From: SIG78 sp036677805 | GTDB lineage: Bacteria > Verrucomicrobiota > Lentisphaeria > Victivallales > Victivallaceae | Direction of reading: 5' to 3' | Assembly: GCA_036677805.1 (NCBI GenBank) | Contig: JAVBVS010000024.1 | Coordinates: 124,001-188,000 of the forward strand | Length of the DNA stretch: 64,000 bases | Shown here: in pieces, positions 23,733 through 32,561 of the stretch | Layout: every line of letters starts with the position of its first letter | Numbering within the stretch: the first letter of the stretch is position 1 | The notes under the pieces: generated by a model | Database searches by the model: none | Told to the model about the DNA's origin: nothing | What the model saw: the letters and a program-made list of their open reading frames with translations, nothing else | Program-made: the position numbers and the translations under genes

Positions 23733-24954
23733 GTTTCATTGGCTGCCCGGCGGTTCCGTTACCGCTGCGCCGGGTTTCAAGGCTTCCGGCGTCACCGCCG
23801 GATTGAAAAAAAGCGGCAACCCGGACATGGCGCTGGTGTTTTCCGAAACGCCCGCCAACTTCGCCGGGGTTTTCACCAGCTGCACGTTCGCCGCGGCGCC
23901 GGTTCAGGTCTGCCGCCAGCGGGTATTGCACTCCGCCCGGGCTCAGGCGTTCATCATCAATTCCGGCAATGCCAACGCCTGCACCGGTCAGAAGGGATTG
24001 GACAATGCCGAAGCCATGTGCCGCCTGACCGCCGCGGCGCTCGGCATCGCGCCGGAGGCGGTGCTGGTCGCTTCGACCGGAAGGATCGGCGTCCAGATGC
24101 CGATGAACATGATTGCCGCGGGCATTGCCAAAGCCGCCGCCGCGTTGAGTGCCGACGGCGGCAATCTCGCCGCGCAGGCGATGATGACCACCGACACCGT
24201 GCCCAAGGCCGCCGCGCTGGAGTTGAGCCTCGGCGGCCGCAAAGTCACCATCGGCGCGGTCTGCAAAGGCGTCGGCATGATCGATCCGGCGATGGTCAAG
24301 GTGCCTCACGCCACCATGATCTGCGCCATTGCCACCGACGTCGAGTGCGACAACCGGCTGCTGGAAACGCTGCTGGCGGACAATGCCGATTGCAGTTTCA
24401 ACCGCATTACCGTCGACGGCGACATGAGCACCAACGATACCTGCGTGATCTTCGCCAACGGCCGCTCCGGGGTGGAACTGAAGGCGGGCACCGCCGAATG
24501 CGCCGCGTTCCGGGAAGCGCTGCTGGCGGTGATGCAGAAACTGGCGCGCGCCCAGGTGATGGACGGCGAAGGCGCGACCAAGTTCGTCGCGGTGGAGATC
24601 GCCGGCGCGCCGACGGAATCCGATGCCAAGTTGTGCGCCGAGGCCGTCGCCAATTCGCTGCTGTGCAAGACCGCCTGGTTCGGCTGCGACCCCAACTGGG
24701 GGCGGCTGGTGGCGGCGCTGGGCTATTCCAAGGCTGTGTTCGATCCGGACAAGGTCGATATCTATTACGACGACAAGCCGGTGGTGACCAAGGGCTCTGA
24801 TTCCGGAGTTCCGGAATCGGAGCTGGCCGCCATCCTGAAACAGCGGGAGTTCAAAATCCGGGTGTTCATGAATCAGGGCGATGCCTCCTACTGGGTCTGG
24901 ACCAGCGATATTTCCTACGAATATGTGAAAATCAACGCCGAATATCACACCTGA
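23725..24954 (+). CDS. argJ: bifunctional glutamate N-acetyltransferase / amino-acid N-acetyltransferase
   Basis: 409 residues from ATG 23725, placed by GGAGG 8 bp upstream and the family start. ArgJ recycles the acetyl group in arginine synthesis and self-cleaves at an Ala-Thr bond. Family features are SGNANACTG, ASTGRIGVQMP, MTTDTVPK and KTAWFGCDPNWGRLVAALGYS. The cleavage region reads GMIDPAMVKVPHATMI (A196-T197), five residues longer than the common GMIxPNMATML. Overlaps queF by 8 bp; an intrinsic terminator follows 22 bp after the stop. Confidence 0.94.
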   Translation: MSEFHWLPGGSVTAAPGFKASGVTAGLKKSGNPDMALVFSETPANFAGVFTSCTFAAAPVQVCRQRVLHSARAQAFIINSGNANACTGQKGLDNAEAMCRLTAAALGIAPEAVLVASTGRIGVQMPMNMIAAGIAKAAAALSADGGNLAAQAMMTTDTVPKAAALELSLGGRKVTIGAVCKGVGMIDPAMVKVPHATMICAIATDVECDNRLLETLLADNADCSFNRITVDGDMSTNDTCVIFANGRSGVELKAGTAECAAFREALLAVMQKLARAQVMDGEGATKFVAVEIAGAPTESDAKLCAEAVANSLLCKTAWFGCDPNWGRLVAALGYSKAVFDPDKVDIYYDDKPVVTKGSDSGVPESELAAILKQREFKIRVFMNQGDASYWVWTSDISYEYVKINAEYHT

Positions 24955-24975
24955 TCGACGATGATCCGGGCGATG

Positions 24976-25010
24976 ATGCGGATGGACATGGATGCCATCC
25001 GCATTTTTTT
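24976..25010 (+). terminator. intrinsic terminator of queF-argJ
   Basis: ATGCGGATGG / CCATCCGCAT stem of 10 bp with a 9-base loop, followed by seven T. Confidence 0.93.
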
Positions 25011-25076
25011 GCGTCCGCGGCGGATCGGCGGGTTGTTCCCGGCAGCGCATCAGCCCGGAAAATTACGATTGAAAAC

Positions 25077-25105
25077 TTGCAAAATTCGCCGCGAAGAAGT
25101 ATACT
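25077..25105 (+). promoter_or_regulatory. promoter of the repeat-protein gene
   Basis: TTGCAA, 17 bp spacer, TATACT; predicted start near 25112, leader of about 42 nt. Confidence 0.6.
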
Positions 25106-25153
25106 ATCGCGGCGGGAAACAGGCTTCTGGGAGAGGAAGGTTCGGGTGAGTCG

Positions 25154-26788
25154 ATGGTGGCGCAAAACAGTACGATGACGGTGGAGTTGAGGAACGGAGC
25201 GGATGCTTCGGCTATGACTTGGGAGATGATGGCGGCGCTCTCCGGCGCGGATTTCGCCGGGGATGTCGCGGATCCGGGCAATCCGACTTTTTCCGGGAGT
25301 TTGAGCGAAGGGGCCGAGGAGGAAACGTTCGATCTGACCGGACTGGTTTCGGGCCGTTATTCGCTGGCCGGGAACTTCGGTGCGCTCAGCTGCAAAATCA
25401 CCATTGCCGATGCCGCCGGTAAAAAGGTTGCGACCGGCTCGGTCAGCAACGGCAGACTCAAGTTCAAAGACGCGCTGGTGATTGGCGGCGATTATACCCT
25501 GACGGTGACCGGGACCGCGAAAAGCGAAGGCGATTTCCTGCTGGAAGTGATTCCCGAGGAGCTCTATACCCAGGGCAACAATGCCGACGACGATTACCGC
25601 AATCTGACTTCGGAGTACATGATCGGATACGGCGGGAGGATTGAGGATGAATGGGTCGGCTTCGGCGACACGATCGATTACCGCCGCTTTCAGATCGAAA
25701 CCAGCGGATCATATGAATTGAAGATTCTCGGTCTGACCGCCCCGGTGAAATTAACGGTGTATGAAATGAAAACCAACGGCAGTTTGAAAACGATGCGGTC
25801 CGTAACCATCAAACCGAAATATGACGCCAAAACCGGAACCTGGAAAAATAGTTCGGTGTTGCTTGATGATCTGATGCTGTCGACTTCAAGCCGTTATTAT
25901 TTTTCGGTCCAGTCGACCAACGCCAAGCAGGGCGGCGCCACCAATTACGACATCTATGTGGACGGTACGCTCTATACTCAAGGCAACAACGCCGACGACA
26001 ATTATCTGACGCTGACGCCGGAGTATACCATCGGTTACGGCACCGAAATCGAAAATGAATGGGTCGGTTTCGGCGATGTGGTTGATTATCGCAAACTGGC
26101 GATCACCGAAACCGGCGCTTACGGCGTGACTGTCGCCGGATTGACCGCATCGGCCAAGCTGACGGTCTATGAAATGAATGCCAAAGGCAAGCTGACCCGG
26201 GTGAAATCGGTCACGGTCAATCCGAAATACGACCGCAAAACCGGCGTCTGGACTAAAAATGTCGGCGATCTCGAAGGTCTGCTGCTTTCGACCAACGCCA
26301 CCTATTTCGTCAAGGTGGAGGCCGTCAATGCGCAGAAGGGCGGAAACACCGGCTACGATCTGGATGTCGGCGGCACGATCTTCAACAATCCGAACAATGC
26401 GTTGCTCAACAACAGCTGGGACGAGGTCAAAAATACCAACGGGCAGTTGCCCGCAGACATCGCCGGCGAATGGGTCGGTTACGGCGATCCGGCCGACTGG
26501 TTCAAACTGATCGTCGATGACGCCACCGCCGGCAACTACGGCTTCGAGCTGGTGGCGGATACGGCGAAGGCCGCGAAAATGACGCTCTATCTGGTTCAGG
26601 ACAATGGCAAGCTCAAGCGGATGGCCGGCGGTACACTGTTCGACAACATCGATCTGGCGGCCGGAAGCTATGCGCTTGCAATCGAGTCCGCGGATAAAGG
26701 CAGGGGCAAGAAAAATACCGGCTATGCCGTCGATGTCACGCTGAACCGGCTGCTGCCGCCCGCCGACGCCGAGGGGCAGCTGGCCTGA
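25154..26788 (+). CDS. repeat protein with PPC-like beta domains, no signal peptide
   Basis: 544 residues. After an N-terminal domain (about 40-133, PTFSGSLSEGAEEETFDLTG) come three related blocks of about 130 residues (137-271, 272-405, 406-530). Two of them open with LYTQGNNADD, and all contain an E-WVG-[FY]GD element: DEWVGFGDTIDYRRF, NEWVGFGDVVDYRKL and GEWVGYGDPADWFKL. The beta-rich pattern fits bacterial pre-peptidase C-terminal (PPC) domains, which are normally extracellular. No signal peptide precedes the first block, although the start has a good AGAGGAAGG site. Such proteins elsewhere use type I or other leaderless export. Function unknown. Confidence 0.65.
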   Translation: MVAQNSTMTVELRNGADASAMTWEMMAALSGADFAGDVADPGNPTFSGSLSEGAEEETFDLTGLVSGRYSLAGNFGALSCKITIADAAGKKVATGSVSNGRLKFKDALVIGGDYTLTVTGTAKSEGDFLLEVIPEELYTQGNNADDDYRNLTSEYMIGYGGRIEDEWVGFGDTIDYRRFQIETSGSYELKILGLTAPVKLTVYEMKTNGSLKTMRSVTIKPKYDAKTGTWKNSSVLLDDLMLSTSSRYYFSVQSTNAKQGGATNYDIYVDGTLYTQGNNADDNYLTLTPEYTIGYGTEIENEWVGFGDVVDYRKLAITETGAYGVTVAGLTASAKLTVYEMNAKGKLTRVKSVTVNPKYDRKTGVWTKNVGDLEGLLLSTNATYFVKVEAVNAQKGGNTGYDLDVGGTIFNNPNNALLNNSWDEVKNTNGQLPADIAGEWVGYGDPADWFKLIVDDATAGNYGFELVADTAKAAKMTLYLVQDNGKLKRMAGGTLFDNIDLAAGSYALAIESADKGRGKKNTGYAVDVTLNRLLPPADAEGQLA

Positions 26789-26811
26789 CCGAAAAACCGG
26801 AGCGGCACGCC

Positions 26812-27417
26812 TCAGCGGATGAAGAAGGCGCCGAACAGGGCCGCGCCGAAGATGATGTAGATCACATTGATGCGAAACCGGCCGAGCAAAACGCAGGATG
26901 CCGCGGCGATGGCCAGCGCGCTCCAGCAGATGCCGAACGGCTCCGCCGGCGGCGGAACATTGGCCGGAATGCCGAAGAACTCGAGCAATTTCGGGATCGG
27001 CAGTGGATGGGTGAAAATCGCCATGTCGGCGAAAATCAGAATGGCCGAAATGATCAACCCCAGCGTCGCCGGACGCATGCCTCCGAGCATGCCCTGAACG
27101 ATCGGATTGTGTTCCCACTTCTTGAATGAGAATGCCGCCAGAATCACCAGAATCACCGCTGGAGTGAGCAATCCGGCGGTCGCCAGCAGCGCTCCGGGAA
27201 CGCCGTGAGTCAGATAGCCGATGTAGGTCGCGGTATTGATGCCGATGGGCCCCGGCGTCATCTGGGCGATGGCCACCAGATTGCCGAATTCCTGATAGGA
27301 GATGACACCGTAACTTTCCACCAGGTCGTGGATGAAGAGCGGTACGAGCATGTATCCGCCGCCGAAACTGAGGAAGCCGTATTTGACAAACAGAAAATAA
27401 AGTACGACGAAGGTCAT
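26812..27417 (-). CDS. chrA: chromate transporter family protein, second half of a split pair
   Basis: 201 residues from an ATG overlapping the upstream stop (ATGA). One CHR domain with FLSFGGGYMLVPLF, AIAQMTPGPIGINTATYIGY and about six hydrophobic segments. In long ChrA proteins two such domains are fused; here they are adjacent genes, the usual form of the short-chain family. Chromate efflux or a broader anion function is inferred. Last gene of the operon starting at 30434. Confidence 0.88.
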   Translation of the reverse strand: MTFVVLYFLFVKYGFLSFGGGYMLVPLFIHDLVESYGVISYQEFGNLVAIAQMTPGPIGINTATYIGYLTHGVPGALLATAGLLTPAVILVILAAFSFKKWEHNPIVQGMLGGMRPATLGLIISAILIFADMAIFTHPLPIPKLLEFFGIPANVPPPAEPFGICWSALAIAAASCVLLGRFRINVIYIIFGAALFGAFFIR

Positions 27418-28034
27418 GGATTCGGCTCCTTGCCGGATTCCGGCGGCAAGGGCGCCAGTCCGGCGGCCACGGCTTGCCGGTAGACGACGCCCAGTACCGC
27501 GCCGGACAGAATCAGCCAGACGGGCGGCACTTTGAACAGGATGGTCGCCAGCGCGCTTGCCAGAGTCAGAATCAGGGTGAACGTGTTTTTGACGGTCCGA
27601 TTCGCCATGCGCCACGCGGTCAGCGCGATCAGACCGGTGATCGCCGCCTTGGCGCCGATGAATGCTCCCTGAATGACTGGAGAACTCAGGTCGGCCGATT
27701 TCAGGAACATGGCGATCAGGATGATGATGGCCACCGACGGCGTCGCCACGCCGAGCAGCGCCACGATGGCGCCCGGGAAGCCCGCGGCGCGGAATCCGAT
27801 GTACAGCGCCGCGTTGCCGGCGATGATGCCCGGCAGCGACTGGATGATGGCCATCATGTCCAGCAGTTCGGTTTCGGTGAGCATCTTGCGGCGCCGGACG
27901 AACTCGGCTTCGGCGACCGGCACGATGGCATATCCGCCGCCGACGACCAGCGCGGCGATCTTGAAGAATCCGGAAAACAGCAGCCAGAGCTTGCGGCGGT
28001 AGGAGTACGGAATTTCCTGCGTTTCATCGACCAT
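27414..28034 (-). CDS. chrA: chromate transporter family protein, first half of a split pair
   Basis: 206 residues, one CHR domain: SGFFKIAALVVGGGYAIVPVAEAEFV, then IIQSLPGIIAGNAALYIGFR and further hydrophobic segments to about residue 190. Overlaps its partner by 4 bp, so the two are probably made together as a heterodimer. It begins 18 bp after the DUF3047 gene. Confidence 0.88.
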   Translation of the reverse strand: MVDETQEIPYSYRRKLWLLFSGFFKIAALVVGGGYAIVPVAEAEFVRRRKMLTETELLDMMAIIQSLPGIIAGNAALYIGFRAAGFPGAIVALLGVATPSVAIIILIAMFLKSADLSSPVIQGAFIGAKAAITGLIALTAWRMANRTVKNTFTLILTLASALATILFKVPPVWLILSGAVLGVVYRQAVAAGLAPLPPESGKEPNP

Positions 28035-28052
28035 CGGAACGAGACCCTGTCA

Positions 28053-28781
28053 TCATTTATTTTCCGCCGGCAGAAATTCCAGAAAGGCCACTTCCGCCAC
28101 GGTATTGGATTGCGTGTATTGGCTGTTGCCCATGATGCTCACGGCGAATTCCGAAGGCACGGTGCCGTACGCTTTTTTGAAATCTTCGGCGACATTGCGG
28201 ATTTCGACCACCCATTCGCCGAGGGGCGTGGTTTTGTTGCGCACCGTGATGTAATGCACCCGCAGCATGCCGCCGGCATAGGAGGTGTTGCCTTCGAAGC
28301 CCTGCGGGGTCTCATTTTCCCAGCGGTAGGCAATGGATTTTTTCTTGAGCCAGTCGTTGGCGCCGATGTAGATCGCCACCGGTTGGTCGTCCTTGGCCGC
28401 AATCCGGCCGTCGCCGCCCGCAGGCAGGCTCAGCACCCGCCAGCACCAGCGCAGGATCGGCGTCTTGTTCAAGTCGACTTTGCCCGAGGGGTTGCAGATG
28501 ATGCCGCCGGTGGCGCGGTCGGCCCGCACCTGGAGCACCGGAGTCGGCGGGGCAATCTCACTGACGATGGTGCAGACGGTTTTAGGTACGCCGACTTTGG
28601 TCCCTTCCACCTGCCAGCCCTTGGGCAGGACGAGCTTGTTCTTGTCGGGAAATTGCGGCTGGTCGAATTTTTCGCACCAGGAACTGCCCGGAGTCGGCAG
28701 CAGACTGTTGCTCTCTTCGGCGGCAAGCGGCATTGCGGCGCAGAGGAGCGCCGCCGCCAGGCAAGTCAGGGTTTTTTCCAT
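28053..28781 (-). CDS. exported DUF3047 domain protein
   Basis: 242 residues with a signal peptide (MEKTLTCLAAALLCAAMPLAA). The body follows DUF3047: VLQVRADRATGGIICNP, the LRWCWRVLSLPAGG element, and KDDQPVAIYIGAND, then RNVAEDFKKAYG and a C-terminal VAEVAFLEFLP. The domain is a predicted beta-sandwich of unknown function, usually periplasmic. Starts 3 bp after the lytic transglycosylase stop, so tightly coupled. Confidence 0.8.
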   Translation of the reverse strand: MEKTLTCLAAALLCAAMPLAAEESNSLLPTPGSSWCEKFDQPQFPDKNKLVLPKGWQVEGTKVGVPKTVCTIVSEIAPPTPVLQVRADRATGGIICNPSGKVDLNKTPILRWCWRVLSLPAGGDGRIAAKDDQPVAIYIGANDWLKKKSIAYRWENETPQGFEGNTSYAGGMLRVHYITVRNKTTPLGEWVVEIRNVAEDFKKAYGTVPSEFAVSIMGNSQYTQSNTVAEVAFLEFLPAENK

Positions 28782-28784
28782 GGG

Positions 28785-29393
28785 TTACTCCAGGGGCGAT
28801 CGGGTTTCTGGTTCGATGTCTTCTTCACAGTAGCGTCGGTAGCGCGCCATGATGTTTTCCACATAGCGCCGGGTACTGGGGATGGTGATGCGCGGAATGA
28901 CTTCACCGTCGCTGGCTTCGGGCCGCCAGGCATTGGCGCGGGCCAGCCCGGCGTTGTAGCGCGCCAGCGCCAGCTCTGTGGCATGACGGTATTCGCGGAA
29001 ACGACGCAAGCCGTCGCTCAGGTACCAGCAGCCGATTTCGAGGTTGAGCCGGGGCGAGAACAGGATGCCCCGTTCCGGGACCGGCACATGGTTGCTCCGC
29101 GCCCAGTCCGTGGCGGCCCGATCCGGCATGATCTGCATCAGGCCGATTTCTCCGGCGTTGCCGACCGCGCCGGGACGAAAACGGCTCTCTTCGTAAACCA
29201 CGGCCCGGACCAGCCGGCTGTCGATGCCGTACTTGCGCGCCGCCGCATTGATCTCGGCGGCGAACCGGGTGTCGTCGACCATGAAATTGCGGCATTCCCA
29301 GAGATAGAACGCTCCGGCGCCCGCCATGGTCAGGAGCGCGCCCCACAAAAGCAGCAGCCGGATTCCGCCGCGGTTTCGGAGTGTTCGACCCAT
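28785..29393 (-). CDS. membrane-anchored lytic transglycosylase (SLT domain)
   Basis: 202 residues. N-terminal transmembrane anchor (LLLLWGALLTMAGAGAFYLW), then an SLT/goose-lysozyme-like domain: catalytic Glu in VVYEESRFRPGAVG, then GEIGLMQIMP, LNLEIGCWYLSDGLRRF and ALARYNAG. It would cleave peptidoglycan from the periplasmic side, in the manner of MltC/Slt enzymes. Sits between two exported-protein genes in the minus operon. Confidence 0.9.
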   Translation of the reverse strand: MGRTLRNRGGIRLLLLWGALLTMAGAGAFYLWECRNFMVDDTRFAAEINAAARKYGIDSRLVRAVVYEESRFRPGAVGNAGEIGLMQIMPDRAATDWARSNHVPVPERGILFSPRLNLEIGCWYLSDGLRRFREYRHATELALARYNAGLARANAWRPEASDGEVIPRITIPSTRRYVENIMARYRRYCEEDIEPETRSPLE

Positions 29394-29417
29394 TCCGGAA
29401 TTCCCTTTCCCGGACGG

Positions 29418-30434
29418 TTACGGCTGCGCCGTGACCGCAGGAGCCGCCGTGGTTGTTGCCGTGGCCGGAGCGGCGCCGACGCCGGGCTGGCCGAAATTGG
29501 GCATATTGGCCGGATTCTTCAGATATTCACCGACTGCCTTGAGCGTGGCTTCCGACAGCGCGAATTGGACCGAGAGCCTTTTTTCCGACGGCAGGGTGAC
29601 CTGAAGTCCCTGAATCAGCTCGCCGGCAAGTTTCTGATCTTTGCCGAAGAGCATGCCGAGCATCATCGGCGCCATCATCTGGCACTGCATGCCGAATTCC
29701 TGGGCTTTTTCCTTGTTGACGAAATCGACATCGGCCGACAACTTCAGATCGCTCTGTTTGGCGCCGGTCAGGTCCAGCCGCATGTCAATCATGGCGACGT
29801 CAGGTTTGGCGTTGGAAGCATCGAGCATCTTGGGCGGTTCGCAGAGAAACGCGGCCAGCTGCGTCCGGTCGATTTTCGCGAGCAGCGCGCAACCGCCGGT
29901 CGAGGCCTTGAGCAATTCAATATTGGCGGCGTTGACCTGAAACACCATCACCACATCTTTAGCCAGATAGAGCAGCGCGAAGCTTTGCGGGGTTTTGTCC
30001 TTTTCGGCGGCATTGGTGAAAACGAATGCCTTGCGGTCGGCAATGGTCTGCTCGGCGACGGTCACCGTTTTGTTGCCCTGCTTGACCATCTCCGACACGA
30101 ATTGCGGCAGAATTTCTTCGCTGATATTGGTTTTGGCATAAATGCCGATCTGGTCCTCGTCGCGCGCCGCGATGTAAACCGGTCCCGAGAAGAAATCATT
30201 TTCCTTGATCTGATACCGGGCGCAGAGCGCTTCGAACTGTTTGACTTTGTCCGAGGTGTCGGGATGGGCGCTGCCGATGTCCTTGAGCCAGGGCATCTCG
30301 GTCATGCGCACGGCATCGAAATAGAGCAGGAGCACCGCGTCTTTGGGCAGAAAGTTCGCCGGATCTTCCGCCTGAACCGATATTCCGGCGCAGCCGAGCA
30401 GCAATCCCATCAGCAGCATGGTGATTTTTTTCAT
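29418..30434 (-). CDS. exported protein of unknown function
   Basis: 338 residues with a signal peptide (MKKITMLLMGLLLGCAGISVQA; a Cys within it is not in a clear lipobox). The mature part begins FLPKDAVLLLYFDAVRM, resembling PVC-bacterial proteins whose N-terminal domain starts with a phrase like LPKDALLVAYLD. The C-terminus is Ala/Thr/Pro-rich low complexity (GAAPATATTTAAPAVTAQP). No family assigned. First gene of the operon with the lytic transglycosylase, DUF3047 and chromate transporter genes. Confidence 0.65.
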   Translation of the reverse strand: MKKITMLLMGLLLGCAGISVQAEDPANFLPKDAVLLLYFDAVRMTEMPWLKDIGSAHPDTSDKVKQFEALCARYQIKENDFFSGPVYIAARDEDQIGIYAKTNISEEILPQFVSEMVKQGNKTVTVAEQTIADRKAFVFTNAAEKDKTPQSFALLYLAKDVVMVFQVNAANIELLKASTGGCALLAKIDRTQLAAFLCEPPKMLDASNAKPDVAMIDMRLDLTGAKQSDLKLSADVDFVNKEKAQEFGMQCQMMAPMMLGMLFGKDQKLAGELIQGLQVTLPSEKRLSVQFALSEATLKAVGEYLKNPANMPNFGQPGVGAAPATATTTAAPAVTAQP

Positions 30435-30523
30435 GGGAAAAGGTTCTTTCCTGGTTTCCGGAGTGCTCCGGGCCGTTACGCAACGGCAATGGTTAAAGTT
30501 CCGACTGAATAAACAGTTCTTTG

Positions 30524-30553
30524 TTAATATGGACTGAATTTTTCCATTGTCAA
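30524..30553 (-). promoter_or_regulatory. promoter of the exported protein-chromate transporter operon
   Basis: Minus strand TTGACA (30553-30548), 18 bp spacer, TATTAA (30529-30524). Leader of about 85 nt to the ATG at 30434. Confidence 0.6.
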
Positions 30554-30607
30554 GTCAGCCGGTGCATTTTCGGCCGGTAAATATCTTGTCCGGCAACCCG
30601 GGAAATG

Positions 30608-30650
30608 AAAAAACCGCATCGGCGTCGAAAGCGCTGCCGATGCGGTTTTT
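30608..30650 (-). terminator. intrinsic terminator downstream of aspS
   Basis: Near-perfect 15 bp stem AAAAACCGCATCGGC / GCCGATGCGGTTTTT with a 12-base loop and T-tracts in both directions. It serves aspS on the minus strand; the plus direction has no gene to end. Confidence 0.9.
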
Positions 30651-30711
30651 CGGAAGCCGGGCGAAACTCGGGAGGAATGGATTTCCCGCCCGGCTGCCGC
30701 CCGTGAGCCGA

Positions 30712-32511
30712 TTATGCCTGAGCGGCAGGCTTGTCCTTGTCACGCTTCGGCAGGACCACCTGCAAATGGAGTTCGCGCAACTGTTTCAGCGTCGCCTCGG
30801 CCGGTGCGTTCATCATCAGGTCCTGCGCCTGCTGGTTGAACGGAAACGCGATGATCTCGCGGATGTTCGGCTCGTCCGCCAGCAGCATCACAGTGCGGTC
30901 CACGCCCGGGGCGATCCCGCCGTGCGGCGGCGCGCCGAGCTTGAAGGCGTTGATCATGCCACCGAATTTTTCATCGACCACCGCCCGGTCATAACCGGCG
31001 ATTTCGAACGCTTTGTACATGATGTCCGGCCGGTGGTTGCGGATGGCTCCGCTGGAGAGCTCGATGCCATTGCAGACGATGTCGTACTGAAACGCGAGCA
31101 CGTCGAGCGGATCGCTGGTATCAAGCGCTTCCATGCCGCCTTGCGGCATCGAGAAGGGGTTGTGGCTGAAAACCACCTGGTTGGTCTCCTCATCGAGCTC
31201 GAACATCGGGAAATCGACGATCCAGCAGAATTTGAACAGATTCGGGTCGATCAATTCGAGCTTGCGGCCCAGTTCCGGAATCACGGCGCCGCCGGTCTTG
31301 ACGACCGCCTTTTCGACGTCGGCCAGGAAAAACAGCGCATCGCCGTCCCGGACGTCACAGCGCTGCTTCAGGGCGTCGAGGATTTCGCGGGTCAGGAATT
31401 TTACGATCGGGCTCTTTTCCTCGGTTCCGGTCCAGATGATGTAGGCCATGCCCCTGGCGCCATTTTCCTGCGCGAAGGCGACCATGTCGTCAAAGAATTT
31501 CCGCGGCTTGCCCGCCACCTGCGGCGCTTTCATCGCCCGGACAACCCCGCCGTTGGCGACGGTCGACGCAAAGGCTTTGAATTCGCAGTCGCGGAAAAGC
31601 TCGGTCACATCGATCATTTCGATCGGGTTGCGCAAATCCGGCTTGTCCGAACCGAAGCGCTTCATCGATTCGCGGTAAGGGATGCGCACGAACGGCGGCT
31701 TGGTGAATTCCTTGGTCGAAAACCGGCCGAAAACCTCGGCGAACATGCCTTCGATCACCGCGAAAATGTCATCCTGATTGACGAAGCTCATTTCCACATC
31801 GAGTTGATAGAATTCCCCGGGACTGCGGTCGGCGCGCGCGTCTTCGTCGCGGAAACAGGGGGCGATCTGGAAATAACGGTCGAAGCCCGCCACCATCAAC
31901 AACTGCTTGAACTGCTGCGGCGCCTGCGGCAGCGCGTAGAATTTGCCCGGATGGATCCGGGACGGCACCAGATAGTCGCGGGCGCCTTCCGGCGAACTCG
32001 CGGTCAGGATCGGGGTTTGAAATTCATGGAAGCCCTGCGCGGTCATGTAGCGGCGCATCGCGGAGATGACTTCGGAGCGCAGCACGATATTCTTGTGCAG
32101 GCGTTCGCGGCGCAGATCGAGGAAGCGGTATTTCAGCCGCAGCGCCTCCGGCGCTCCGTCATCCTTCGCCACCTGAAAAGGCAGCACTTCGCAGTCGCCG
32201 AGAATTTCCATCGCTTCGGCCGCGATTTCGATTTCACCGGTCGCCAGCTTGGGGTTGACGGTTTCCGGAGTGCGCGCCACCACCTTACCGGCGAAGGCGA
32301 TCACGGTTTCAACCCGCCAGCGGTCGAGCGCCTGATAAAAATCCTTCTCCGGGTCGATCACCACCTGGGTGATGCCGTAGTGGTCGCGCAAATCGATGAA
32401 AATCACGCCGCCGTGGTCGCGTACGCTGTGCACCCAGCCGGCAATCCTGACCGTTTTTCCGACTTCGCTCTTGCGAATCCCGCCGCACGTATGAGTCCGA
32501 AATTGTTCCAT
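30712..32511 (-). CDS. aspS: aspartyl-tRNA synthetase
   Basis: 599 residues, bacterial length. Anticodon-binding OB domain (RTHTCGGIRKSEVGKTVRIA), class II motif 2 FQIAPCFRDEDARADR, the GAD insertion of bacterial enzymes, and motif 3 HGGIAPGVDRTVML. The OB domain has RDHGGVIFIDLRD with His33; in Pseudomonas a His at this position is associated with a non-discriminating enzyme that also charges tRNA-Asn. Lies 50 bp after a Gfo/Idh oxidoreductase gene and ends at a strong terminator. Confidence 0.96.
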   Translation of the reverse strand: MEQFRTHTCGGIRKSEVGKTVRIAGWVHSVRDHGGVIFIDLRDHYGITQVVIDPEKDFYQALDRWRVETVIAFAGKVVARTPETVNPKLATGEIEIAAEAMEILGDCEVLPFQVAKDDGAPEALRLKYRFLDLRRERLHKNIVLRSEVISAMRRYMTAQGFHEFQTPILTASSPEGARDYLVPSRIHPGKFYALPQAPQQFKQLLMVAGFDRYFQIAPCFRDEDARADRSPGEFYQLDVEMSFVNQDDIFAVIEGMFAEVFGRFSTKEFTKPPFVRIPYRESMKRFGSDKPDLRNPIEMIDVTELFRDCEFKAFASTVANGGVVRAMKAPQVAGKPRKFFDDMVAFAQENGARGMAYIIWTGTEEKSPIVKFLTREILDALKQRCDVRDGDALFFLADVEKAVVKTGGAVIPELGRKLELIDPNLFKFCWIVDFPMFELDEETNQVVFSHNPFSMPQGGMEALDTSDPLDVLAFQYDIVCNGIELSSGAIRNHRPDIMYKAFEIAGYDRAVVDEKFGGMINAFKLGAPPHGGIAPGVDRTVMLLADEPNIREIIAFPFNQQAQDLMMNAPAEATLKQLRELHLQVVLPKRDKDKPAAQA

Positions 32512-32561
32512 AATTCTGTTTTTAAAACCTGTTCCTTAAAATTTCGCTGGCTGCGAAAAAA

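Noticed and set aside
27474..30512. 1012-codon open frame on the plus strand across the minus operon
   Set aside because: It spans several clearly recognisable minus-strand genes (chromate transporter, DUF3047, lytic transglycosylase, exported protein). Composition is typical of a shadow frame.
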